This document shows, in pieces, positions 1-6,389 of a stretch of 13,796 nucleotides of DNA. Positions within the stretch are counted from its first letter, which is position 1; each line of letters opens with the position of its first letter. The stretch spans positions 1 to 13,796 of the forward strand of contig JADZEV010000012.1 in assembly GCA_020850295.1 (NCBI GenBank), written 5' to 3'. This stretch comes from Candidatus Nomurabacteria bacterium (GTDB lineage: Bacteria; Patescibacteriota; Minisyncoccia; Phycocordibacterales; UBA9973). A program made the translations under genes and the position numbers. Under the pieces are notes generated by a model that was not told where the DNA came from, made no database searches, and saw nothing but the letters and a program-made list of their open reading frames with translations.

Positions 1-2
1 AT

Positions 3-890
3 AGAATAAGATTACAGCCAGCAAATCCTACACTTTTCCCGATTTATAGAAATGAAGTAGAAGTCAGGGGTGTTGTAGTTAAAATTGTTCGCAATCTTGA
101 ACAATCTAGTTTAGTTTTGCCAAAAAATTCAAGAGAAGAAGCTCCTTTTGAAAAACAAGATTTTGAATTAAATAAAATTTACAATATGGATTGTTTAGAA
201 TTTATGCGAGGACTGAAAGACAATTCTATAGATTTAATTTTTGCTGACCCTCCATATAATTTAAGTAAGAAAAGTTTTAAAATGAAATTTTCAAAAACAG
301 GTGGTAAAGATCTTAATACAGACAAAGGATATTGGGACAAAATGGAAAAAGATGATTTTGAGAAATTCACAGAAAATTGGCTTAGAGAATCTTTTAGAAT
401 ATTAAAAAAAACGGGCTCAATTTGGGTTGCCGGCACATATCACAACATACATTTGACCGGTTATTTACTAGAAAAAATTGGATTTGAGATATTAAACGAA
501 ATACTTTGGCATAAAACTGATGCCACACCGAATTTATCTTGTACAAGATTTGTTGCAGATCATGAAAATTTCTTATGGGCAAGAAAAGACAAAGGCAATA
601 TCTTTAATTATGAAGATATGAAAAAAATTAATGGAGGCAAACAAATGCGCTCTATTTGGACAAAAGGTAAAACAGCTGGCGGAAAAAGGATACACCCAAC
701 ACAAAAACCAGAATGGCTTTTGGAAAGAATTATCCTAGCAACATCTAAGAAGAATGGAATAGTGTTTGATCCATTTTTGGGGTCTGGAACAACAGCTGTT
801 GTCGCAAAAAAATTAAATAGAAAATATTTGGGAACCGAACTAGATAAAGACTATTTTAAATTAGCTGAATTGAGAATAAAGAATACATAA
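3..890 (+). CDS. LexA/S24-type C-terminal end joined in frame to a DpnA-like beta-class DNA methyltransferase (5' partial)
   Basis: The frame is open from base 3, with no stop before 890. Its first ~35 residues (e.g. RIRLQPANPTLFPI, then VEVRGVVVKIVR) match the last strands of LexA-type repressors such as B. subtilis LexA. A ~25-residue linker leads into a methyltransferase. The methyltransferase has motif IV (FADPPYN) first, then HPTQKP, then the SAM-binding motif I (DPFLGSGTT) near the C-terminus, the order of the beta class. The middle (DKGYWDK, HNIHLTGY, NLSC, LWARK, NGGKQM) resembles M.DpnA, an adenine methylase of a GATC system; the target site here cannot be read from sequence. The methylase has no good start of its own: TTG at 117 lacks a Shine-Dalgarno, and the first in-frame ATG (186) falls after conserved residues. 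I therefore annotate one open frame. The alternative is a separate methylase from TTG 117 (257 aa). The methyltransferase call is very secure; the fusion is likely but unproven. Confidence 0.85.
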   Translation, partial: RIRLQPANPTLFPIYRNEVEVRGVVVKIVRNLEQSSLVLPKNSREEAPFEKQDFELNKIYNMDCLEFMRGLKDNSIDLIFADPPYNLSKKSFKMKFSKTGGKDLNTDKGYWDKMEKDDFEKFTENWLRESFRILKKTGSIWVAGTYHNIHLTGYLLEKIGFEILNEILWHKTDATPNLSCTRFVADHENFLWARKDKGNIFNYEDMKKINGGKQMRSIWTKGKTAGGKRIHPTQKPEWLLERIILATSKKNGIVFDPFLGSGTTAVVAKKLNRKYLGTELDKDYFKLAELRIKNT

Positions 891-896
891 AATTAT

Positions 897-1643
897 ATGA
901 ATAAACATTATTTAATAAAAGGCGATGTGTTTAAAGTATTGCCAACAATAAAAAACAAAATTGATGCTGTTATTGTCGATCCACCCTATAATACAGCAAA
1001 TAAAAATACCAAGATTCTCAAGGGTAGAAAAGCAAGGTCTTCCGATTTTGGAAAATGGGATTATTTTAGCAACAATGATTACTTGAAATTTACCGAAGAA
1101 TGGTTGAAATTGATTACTCCTATTTTAAAGGAAAATGGAAATCTTTTAGTATTTTCAAAATTGGAATATATAAGTGATATAAAGCGTATATATGAAAGAT
1201 TAGGATTTAAACATCACGCTACAATAATTTGGCACAAAACAAATCCCGCCCCACAAATTAGGAAGAACGGTTTCTTGTCTTCATGTGAAGCTATTTTGTG
1301 GGCTACACATGGTTTTGATAATAAAAAAATATCTTATACATTTAACTTTTCAAAGCAAAATGAAATGCATAATTTTATTCAAACACCAATTTGCATGGGA
1401 AGAGAAAGAACAGCACATCCAACACAAAAACCCAAAAAGGTAATTGAACATTTAATGAGAATTTTTACTAACGAAAAAGATCTAGTACTTGATTGCTTCG
1501 CTGGTAGCGGGACTTTAGCAGAAGTTGCGGACTCTATGAAAAGAAATTCTATAAACATAGAAAACGATCAAGAATTCTTTAAAATAATGAAAAAGCGATT
1601 AAAAGATATAGATGGAGTAAAAGTTCTAAATATAAAAAGTTAA
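897..1643 (+). CDS. Second beta-class DNA methyltransferase (N6-adenine or N4-cytosine)
   Basis: A 248-aa SAM-dependent DNA methyltransferase that would protect sites of the same restriction-modification system. Motif IV (VDPPYN) lies near residues 27-32, HPTQKP near 178-183, and motif I (LDCFAGSGT) near 198-206, again the beta-class order. A WHKTNPAPQ segment, typical of the family's middle, is also present. It starts 6 bp after the first methylase with no clear Shine-Dalgarno, so the two are probably co-transcribed and coupled. Its sequence differs clearly from the first methylase, so it is not a recent duplicate. Paired, different methylases are common in systems with asymmetric sites (for example MboII- or HphI-type), where each strand needs its own enzyme, or in DpnII-like systems. 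The target base and site are unknown. Confidence 0.9.
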   Translation: MNKHYLIKGDVFKVLPTIKNKIDAVIVDPPYNTANKNTKILKGRKARSSDFGKWDYFSNNDYLKFTEEWLKLITPILKENGNLLVFSKLEYISDIKRIYERLGFKHHATIIWHKTNPAPQIRKNGFLSSCEAILWATHGFDNKKISYTFNFSKQNEMHNFIQTPICMGRERTAHPTQKPKKVIEHLMRIFTNEKDLVLDCFAGSGTLAEVADSMKRNSINIENDQEFFKIMKKRLKDIDGVKVLNIKS

Positions 1644-1644
1644 A

Positions 1645-2940
1645 TTAAAAAGACAAAGATAGCTCAGTGAAATTTTTATTACCCCAATTTGCTCTATAGG
1701 CTTTTCTTTCTCCGTTTTCGAAGCACAAGAAGACATCTGGTATTCTATCACCATGTTTTTTCTTTAGCGGTTCAAACAATTTAATTATTAGATCTGGATT
1801 CCACTCTTCTTCGGCAAATAACCAAGCACCAGACCATGCGTTATTTTCAGGATGTTTGTGATCTATATAATTTTTCCAGTCGTGTTCTAATTCTAGCTTT
1901 TGTGTTGTTCCACCTGAATATTTCAATAAAACATCACATCCACCAGAACTAGATACTATGTAATCAACAACATCTTTTCCATCAATTGAAAAATGTTTTT
2001 TCCATTGTAGAAATTTATCAATAAAAATCCATGTTTCCTGTTGTTTTACCTCTTTTTGAATTTCAATCTCATCACTACATTCTTTATTTATTAAATCTTT
2101 CCAATTATAAGATAATCTTTCATTTATATTTGCATTTCCATCAGAAAATTCATTCTTTGCTTGTTCTAAACTATATAAATTATAAATATTACCAGATCTA
2201 TCCATGCACTTTTTTGTATCAACAGAGACCATCAAATACATCGGTTTGTTTTTTATAAGATCTTCAAATTTAATTGCATATAGTTCAGCCCAAGAATTAT
2301 CTATCGTTGGAATACTGATCAATATATGCATGTTCTTTTTGATGATTTTCTTACCTGACCAGTAATTAAATAAACTGTATTCAATTGTATTATTATTTAT
2401 AAAATTATTTAATAGACATCTCAAAAAATATTGCCCTTTCTCGGTTACAACGACTGAATCTTTTTTAAAAATATTATCTCTTTTAATTCCAAGCTTGCCC
2501 GAATCTTTCTCAAGCATTACTTTTATATGCGCCTGATTCTCCCTAACCTTTGATAAAAATACTTCTTTTTCAAGAAGATTTTTTAATCTCTCGTTTTTTG
2601 TATTAGCTGTTAAATCAGAAGAATCAAGTATTATCTCGCCATTATTTACAGCATTTACAATACGACCATCCATCCCTAAAGAATAAAAAGGTATAATTTT
2701 ATTTCCTCGTTTAACAAAACCTTTTAATGTTAACAAGGTAGAGAAATTTCCTCGTAATCCACCGAATTTTGTATCGTCTAGAAATTTATAATCCTTTTTA
2801 TCAACTCTTGTTCTAACCAAATCAGATTTATATTGATTTGCCAATTTTACCAAATCATTTGTGTTGTAGTAACTTTTATTGTAATGACTCGATATTTCTA
2901 GTGCAAGAAAGAAGGTTTTTTGTAAATTAATTTTATACAT
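1645..2940 (-). CDS. Putative restriction endonuclease subunit (unrecognised family)
   Basis: A 431-aa protein whose family I do not recognise. It is the last gene of the leftward XRE-nuclease operon and converges on the methylase pair with one base between stop codons. The C-terminal third has a possible PD-(D/E)XK-like core: D336 in GGCDVLLKYSGG, then a strand carrying E350 and E352 (KLELEHDW), followed by NYIDHKH. The usual lysine is replaced by glutamate, so the catalytic assignment is tentative. A further region (residues 398-417, IPDVFLCFENGERKAYRANW) looks like a compact beta segment. The N-terminal ~180 residues are lysine-rich and mostly helical; residues 160-180 (VVVTEKGQYFLRCLL) look like the wing and helix of a winged-helix DNA-binding domain. 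The position beside two methylases makes a restriction or defence role the best inference. The ATG lies 1 bp after the upstream gene's stop codon, so translational coupling is expected. Confidence 0.6.
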   Translation of the reverse strand: MYKINLQKTFFLALEISSHYNKSYYNTNDLVKLANQYKSDLVRTRVDKKDYKFLDDTKFGGLRGNFSTLLTLKGFVKRGNKIIPFYSLGMDGRIVNAVNNGEIILDSSDLTANTKNERLKNLLEKEVFLSKVRENQAHIKVMLEKDSGKLGIKRDNIFKKDSVVVTEKGQYFLRCLLNNFINNNTIEYSLFNYWSGKKIIKKNMHILISIPTIDNSWAELYAIKFEDLIKNKPMYLMVSVDTKKCMDRSGNIYNLYSLEQAKNEFSDGNANINERLSYNWKDLINKECSDEIEIQKEVKQQETWIFIDKFLQWKKHFSIDGKDVVDYIVSSSGGCDVLLKYSGGTTQKLELEHDWKNYIDHKHPENNAWSGAWLFAEEEWNPDLIIKLFEPLKKKHGDRIPDVFLCFENGERKAYRANWGNKNFTELSLSF

Positions 2941-2941
2941 A

Positions 2942-3853
2942 TTATTTATTCAAATCATAACTTTGTTTTACAAGTTCGAAAACCGCATCAAGTTCTTTAT
3001 CATCTTCCAGTTTGACTTCGTAATCACCATTACCCCAATGTCCTTTTTTTGGTTTTGTAAAATCAGTTGTTATATTTTGAGGGTCGTTAAGTTGTCCAGT
3101 TTTTACATTAAGAGTTATCCTGATCTCACTTCTGTACAAAATAACATCAGCAAAGTTTGTAGAAACTTTATATGCGATATATTGCTTTTTAGGTTCCTCT
3201 CTTATATTTTCATCGAGAGCAACGATTTTCTCTCTTAATTTATAAAAAAGTTTCTTTGTTTTTTCATCAGATTTCTTTAGATGATCTTCAATTGAGAATG
3301 TTTTTTGTAATTTTTCTTGTTTGTCCTTATCTTGTTTTGTTTTTCTCACTATACCTGACATTGAAATTTTTACCTTTTGATAATTTTCTGGTTCGATGTA
3401 CAAAATATTATCTTCATATATACGATAGCGTAAAAGTTCAACATTTATAGGAAGAATATCGGCTGTATCTAAATCAAATTTATTATAACTTTCAGCAATA
3501 CAAATCACACGAGGTGAATCCCAATCAATATCTATATCTATTTTTTTATTTTGACAAAGTATTTCAAAATCAGCTTTGTGATCCAAGAGCCAACGAAGAT
3601 ACGAAAGTCCTTGATTGATTACATTATCATTTTGATTCTTTTTATACTCAATAATACAGGGTGCACCAGTTCTATCTATACCAAGAGTATCAATGCGTCC
3701 ACCGAAACTAGTAGAGTATTCATGGGCAAGAAAAACTATGTTTAAAATTTCTTCAAGATTATTTTCGAAAAGCCCTTGGAGATTTTTTTCCAAGTCCAAA
3801 TCTTTTGTAAGAATCTTTTTTACTATATTGTTATTTATTTTAAAAAGTGCCAT
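2942..3853 (-). CDS. PD-(D/E)XK nuclease with C-terminal DUF5655-like domain
   Basis: A 303-aa protein. Residues ~20-160 form a RecB/NucS-like nuclease domain: a helical start (LEKNLQGLFENNLEEIL), then RIDTLGID with D55, then IIEYKK with E69 and K71. This matches the D...ExK metal-binding site of the PD-(D/E)XK superfamily. A following helix (INQGLSYLRWLLDHKADF) is typical of this subgroup. After a lysine-rich linker (~165-195), residues ~200-300 match the DUF5655 domain (EEPKKQYIAYK, ITLNVKTGQLNDP, GHWGNGDYEVKL). Proteins with this two-domain layout are known in many bacteria but their function is poorly characterised. It sits between the XRE regulator (3-bp gap) and the 431-aa protein (1-bp gap), so it is probably part of the restriction module, perhaps as the cutting enzyme. 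All catalytic residues I expect are present. Confidence 0.85.
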   Translation of the reverse strand: MALFKINNNIVKKILTKDLDLEKNLQGLFENNLEEILNIVFLAHEYSTSFGGRIDTLGIDRTGAPCIIEYKKNQNDNVINQGLSYLRWLLDHKADFEILCQNKKIDIDIDWDSPRVICIAESYNKFDLDTADILPINVELLRYRIYEDNILYIEPENYQKVKISMSGIVRKTKQDKDKQEKLQKTFSIEDHLKKSDEKTKKLFYKLREKIVALDENIREEPKKQYIAYKVSTNFADVILYRSEIRITLNVKTGQLNDPQNITTDFTKPKKGHWGNGDYEVKLEDDKELDAVFELVKQSYDLNK

Positions 3854-3856
3854 AAA

Positions 3857-4078
3857 TTATTTTATGAAGTAGGTTAAAGATTTTTTATAAATTTTTGCAA
3901 ACTCTTTAAGTTGCGTAATATCAAGTCGTCTTTGCCCAGCTTCTATTTTTGAAATGTGCGGTTGAGTTTTACCAAGCATCTTTGCTACCTCAACTTGGTC
4001 TAAACCTGCCTCTGCACGTGCCTTTTTTAGCTGTTCCACAGTATATTTATGATCTTTGGAAAAAATCGCCTTATTCAT
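3857..4078 (-). CDS. XRE-family HTH regulator, candidate controller protein of the restriction module
   Basis: A 73-aa protein that is almost entirely one Cro/C1-type helix-turn-helix domain (residues ~13-68). The core is QVEVAKMLGKTQPHISKIEAG, with the standard HTH spacing and the conserved SKIEAG segment. Small XRE proteins placed first in a restriction operon often act as C (controller) proteins that time endonuclease expression after methylation is established. The arrangement here (first gene, then two nuclease-like genes 3 bp and 1 bp apart) fits that role, but it is an inference. A TATATTC(C) motif repeated three times covers its own promoter and could be its operator. It could instead be an antitoxin-like or generic autorepressor. 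There is no Shine-Dalgarno at a usable distance; the predicted transcript starts a few bases before the ATG. Confidence 0.85.
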   Translation of the reverse strand: MNKAIFSKDHKYTVEQLKKARAEAGLDQVEVAKMLGKTQPHISKIEAGQRRLDITQLKEFAKIYKKSLTYFIK

Positions 4079-4079
4079 A

Positions 4080-4114
4080 TATATTCTATGATATATTCCT
4101 TTGTGTTATATTCC
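4080..4114. promoter_or_regulatory. Candidate operator: three copies of TATATTC(C) over the XRE promoter
   Basis: TATATTCC occurs at 4092-4099 and 4107-4114, with a third shorter copy TATATTC at 4080-4086, all in the same orientation. The copies cover the -35, the -10 and the transcript start of the XRE promoter. Direct repeats placed like this are what a small autoregulatory HTH protein would bind. No binding evidence can be seen beyond position and repetition, and the region is AT-rich, so chance is possible. Confidence 0.4.
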
Positions 4115-4116
4115 AA
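4088..4116 (-). promoter_or_regulatory. Promoter of the XRE-nuclease operon, near-leaderless
   Basis: On the minus strand there is a -35 TTGGAA (4116-4111), a 17-bp spacer and a -10 TATCAT (4093-4088). Only 9 bp separate the -10 from the ATG at 4078, so the expected transcript start leaves about 2-4 nt of leader. This fits the absence of a Shine-Dalgarno. Many restriction-system C genes are also leaderless. Confidence 0.6.
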
Positions 4117-4136
4117 GTTGTTATATAATTAAATTA

Positions 4137-4273
4137 CCCGCCCGAAGCCCCATCGCCATACCTTTTCAAAAAGAATCCCCCCGCCAAACAAAACAAGAAT
4201 GAAAAGCGATGAGGGCTGAGGGCGGAACGGCGAGGTAATCCGAGCCGTGACGGAATTCGTTAGTGTTCTTGTT
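4137..4273. repeat. GC-rich folded intergenic element (inverted repeats with tandem G-A mismatches)
   Basis: This patch is far more GC-rich than its surroundings. Arm 4138-4156 pairs with arm 4206-4225: 6 bp, a one-base bulge, 5 bp, two adjacent G-A mismatches, then 6 bp, closing a ~49-nt loop. A second hairpin at 4227-4248 follows almost at once: ACGGC/GCCGT, two adjacent G-A mismatches, GG/CC, loop TAAT. An alternative outer pairing is AACAAGAA (4192-4199) with TTCTTGTT (4266-4273). No gene is visible here. It lies exactly between the restriction island and the chromosomal genes, so it may be a mobile or recombination-associated repeat, or a structured RNA. Confidence 0.55.
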
Positions 4274-4308
4274 CAAAAAAAGTTCGCGCAACTGATATAA
4301 TTAGTTCA

Positions 4309-4333
4309 CAAAAAAAGACTCAAAATGAGTCTT
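4309..4333 (-). terminator. Intrinsic terminator of the LuxR-type HTH gene
   Basis: On the minus strand a 7-bp stem AAGACTC/GAGTCTT with a 5-nt loop is followed directly by a run of seven T. It begins 8 bp after the stop codon of the gene ending at 4341. Confidence 0.85.
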
Positions 4334-4340
4334 AGAAAAT

Positions 4341-4565
4341 TTAAACTTTTACAATACCTGAATTAATAGCAAACCTAACTAATCCAGGATACCCCTTTGC
4401 GCCTGTTTTTGACCTTAAGTCATCCCTTCTTTTTTCAATTGTCCTTGGGCTAAGATCTAAGATACTGGCTATTTCTTTTGTATCTTTATCATCACAAATC
4501 AGTTTTAAAACAGTGATTTCTTTTTCAGATAACTGAACATCTTTTGGATTATTAAGTTGTAACAT
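4341..4565 (-). CDS. Stand-alone LuxR/GerE-type helix-turn-helix protein
   Basis: A 74-aa protein that consists only of a LuxR-type DNA-binding domain, with no receiver or ligand-binding domain. LSEKEITVLKLICD (residues 12-25) is the first helix. TKEIASILDLSPRTIEKRR (29-47) contains the scaffold and recognition helices. TGAKGYPGLVRFAINSGIV (54-72) is the last helix, which resembles the C-terminal ends of response regulators. It is flanked by its own promoter and terminator, so it is a single-gene unit. Target genes are unknown. There is no Shine-Dalgarno before the ATG; an upstream extension is unlikely because the preceding sequence is very AT-rich and non-coding. Confidence 0.85.
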   Translation of the reverse strand: MLQLNNPKDVQLSEKEITVLKLICDDKDTKEIASILDLSPRTIEKRRDDLRSKTGAKGYPGLVRFAINSGIVKV

Positions 4566-4599
4566 AGAACATTTTTTAATTTTAAAATATTTTCACAAT

Positions 4600-4627
4600 A
4601 ATCTATATTATTTAAATATTTTGTCAA
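4600..4627 (-). promoter_or_regulatory. Promoter of the LuxR-type HTH gene
   Basis: On the minus strand a perfect -35 TTGACA (4627-4622), a 16-bp spacer and a moderate -10 TAGATT (4605-4600) lie 34 bp before the ATG. The -35 begins just after the T-rich end of the upstream terminator. Confidence 0.45.
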
Positions 4628-4673
4628 ATAAATAAGCGCCGTGCTGTAGCCTAACCTACTAGTCACGACGCTT
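4626..4673 (-). terminator. Hairpin terminator of the 230-aa gene
   Basis: In minus-strand RNA, AAGCGUCGUG (4673-4664) pairs fully with CACGGCGCUU (4643-4634), using one G-U pair; the plus-strand version would have a mismatch. An inner GTAG/CTAC stem fits in the loop. It is followed by ATTTATTT. The stem is strong and the T-tract is interrupted, so termination is likely but not certain. Confidence 0.6.
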
Positions 4674-4702
4674 TCTGATTACACCCCTGTTATAAAAAAT
4701 AA

Positions 4703-5395
4703 TTAAACAACTTCTAAGCTTAATTGCTCTTTTGCTCTGTGAGCCAAAGAATATCTACAACTTTGAACAATGGTTTGTAGATCTTCATCGACAACTGATT
4801 CATACTCTTCTAGTATTTTTTCCACCTTCTTCTTATCAAGGAGATAAAGCCATGCAAGAAAATGACCCACTCTTTTGGGTTCTATAAGCCTATTACCTCT
4901 GTGTCTTTCGTCGATTATGTTAAGAATTTCATCTATGCCATGATCAAACAATTTAAAACCCTTAATCTCTTTCTCATCCATATTTAACCTTAGGAATTCT
5001 TCTTGATAGCCCCTTTCAAACATTTCTAAAATCTTCTCTAAAGCAATAGGAAAGTGTTCTTCCATGTAAAGGAAAAGAAATTTGTTTGGTTCTATTCCGT
5101 AAACATGATAGTACCAGTAACCTTTTTCATCTTTGTCGTCCATAAGGAATGATTTTCTTATGGCGAGTTTCCAAAAATGGCTTTTCATATAAACTTTGTA
5201 TAGACCATCAACATCGTGTTTGTAAGGTCTGACCAACGAGTAAAGTAAATTAAATAAAGGAGTTTCTATGTCTTGATCAGGCAATTTGGCTTCTTTGTTG
5301 TCTATATTCATAGAACAATCAACTCCTAACAAAAGTAGTTCATTTAAGCATTTTGCCACCTCATTTATAAGGTTTTTTTGTTTTTCAGGAACCAT
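4703..5395 (-). CDS. Conserved-looking hypothetical protein, mostly helical, 230 aa
   Basis: I do not recognise this protein. It has no signal peptide, no clear membrane segment and no known catalytic motif. It is acidic and rich in aromatic residues (e.g. KGYWYYHVYG at 91-100), with long predicted helices such as IALEKILEMFERGYQEEFLRL. The C-terminal part (KKKVEKILEEYESVVDEDLQ) looks like a helical repeat or four-helix fold. Two cysteines (C16, C26) lie near the N-terminus and C208 near the end. It has its own promoter and a hairpin terminator, and lies between the flavoprotein reductase and the HTH gene, all leftward. It appears to be a real gene because the frame is long, well positioned and bracketed by transcription signals. 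Confidence 0.75.
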   Translation of the reverse strand: MVPEKQKNLINEVAKCLNELLLLGVDCSMNIDNKEAKLPDQDIETPLFNLLYSLVRPYKHDVDGLYKVYMKSHFWKLAIRKSFLMDDKDEKGYWYYHVYGIEPNKFLFLYMEEHFPIALEKILEMFERGYQEEFLRLNMDEKEIKGFKLFDHGIDEILNIIDERHRGNRLIEPKRVGHFLAWLYLLDKKKVEKILEEYESVVDEDLQTIVQSCRYSLAHRAKEQLSLEVV

Positions 5396-5418
5396 AAAAT
5401 TAAGTTTTGTTTGCCAAA

Positions 5419-5447
5419 ACTATATTCTCAATACTTAATAAAAGCAA
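5419..5447 (-). promoter_or_regulatory. Promoter of the 230-aa gene
   Basis: On the minus strand: -35 TTGCTT (5447-5442), 17-bp spacer, -10 TATAGT (5424-5419). The -10 ends 23 bp before the ATG at 5395. It fills the short gap after the flavoprotein gene. Confidence 0.5.
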
Positions 5448-5450
5448 GTT

Positions 5451-6380
5451 TTATTTACTATGCTTTATCCAAATATAAGCGTCCTCGATAGCTTTCACCG
5501 CATCTCCGGCAGCTATGTTGTTTTGGTGATAGCGGACATTTGTCACATCTCCAGCTGCCCAAATGCCTTCTACAGAGGTTTTCTGAGTCCAAGGATCTAC
5601 AACTATTTTCCCAAACTGATCTACTTCTACTGTATCTTGCAAAAATCCTCCATTTGAAACTTGGCCTATTTCCACAAATATTCCTGAAACTTCTAATGTC
5701 TCTTCTTCGCCAGAATCTTTGTGTATTATCTTAAGTCCAGAAACAAAATTCTCACCCAAGACCTCTTTAGTTTCTACATTGGTTATTATGCGAACCTTTG
5801 AGTCAGATCTTACTTTTTCTACAGTTATTTCGTCAGCTTTAAAAGAATCACTTCTGTGAACAAGGGTAACACTCTTACAGTAAGCGGTAAGTTGAAGAAC
5901 TGTTTCAAAAGCGGCATTGCCTCCACCAATAACTACTACATCCATGTCAGAGAAAAGAGGGCCGTCACAAGAAGCGCAGTAGGTAAGACCTTTATGCTCA
6001 AGCCTATCAGCTCCTATGGCATCAAGTTTTCTTCTACTTGATCCAGCGGTTATTAAAAGAGACTTTGAAGTTACAATTTCTCCAGACTCTAGTGTCACAC
6101 TAAAACCTTCATTTATTTTTTCAACATTGTTAACTAAGGTATTTTCTTTGATATTTAAAAAATCACCTTTGTAGGATAAGACATGGGTTTTTAGACTATC
6201 TGCTAAGTCACTACCGCTGATATGAGGTGTTCCTATCCAGTTTTGGATATCTTCAGACACATTGGATTGTCCGCCCCATTCTTTGGTAACTAAAAATGTT
6301 TTTAATTGTTTTCTAGCAGCGTAAACAGCAGCTGCACATCCAGCAGGGCCTCCACCAACAATGATTAATTCATAATCCAT
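5451..6380 (-). CDS. trxB: Thioredoxin reductase-like / AhpF C-terminal-like flavoprotein disulfide reductase
   Basis: A 309-aa enzyme of usual TrxB length. It should pass electrons from a nicotinamide cofactor through FAD and a redox cysteine pair to thioredoxin- or peroxiredoxin-type partners in the cytoplasm. FAD site: GGGPAG (9-14) and AAGD (275-278). Redox pair: CASC, C135 and C138. Nicotinamide-binding loop: GGGNAA (152-157). Two details point toward the AhpF C-terminal branch rather than classic TrxB: the CDGPLF sequence after the cysteines, and GIFVEIG near 233-239. The NADPH-specificity motif HRRxxxR of classic TrxB reads HRSDSFK here (175-181), losing one arginine and replacing another by lysine, so cofactor preference may be altered. 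The gene lies downstream of ftsZ but is separated from it by a terminator and has its own extended -10 promoter. The symbol is a family label only. Confidence 0.9.
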   Translation of the reverse strand: MDYELIIVGGGPAGCAAAVYAARKQLKTFLVTKEWGGQSNVSEDIQNWIGTPHISGSDLADSLKTHVLSYKGDFLNIKENTLVNNVEKINEGFSVTLESGEIVTSKSLLITAGSSRRKLDAIGADRLEHKGLTYCASCDGPLFSDMDVVVIGGGNAAFETVLQLTAYCKSVTLVHRSDSFKADEITVEKVRSDSKVRIITNVETKEVLGENFVSGLKIIHKDSGEEETLEVSGIFVEIGQVSNGGFLQDTVEVDQFGKIVVDPWTQKTSVEGIWAAGDVTNVRYHQNNIAAGDAVKAIEDAYIWIKHSK

Positions 6381-6389
6381 AATGAAAAG

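Noticed and set aside
4137..4273. Integron attC site
   Set aside because: There is an imperfect inverted repeat, but I cannot find the paired core sites ending in GTTRRRY at both ends, nor an integrase in the window.
4272..4301. Plus-strand promoter with a perfect TATAAT at 4296-4301
   Set aside because: The best -35 (TTCAAA, 18-bp spacing) is poor and there is no plus-strand gene or RNA downstream; it runs head-on into the HTH gene.
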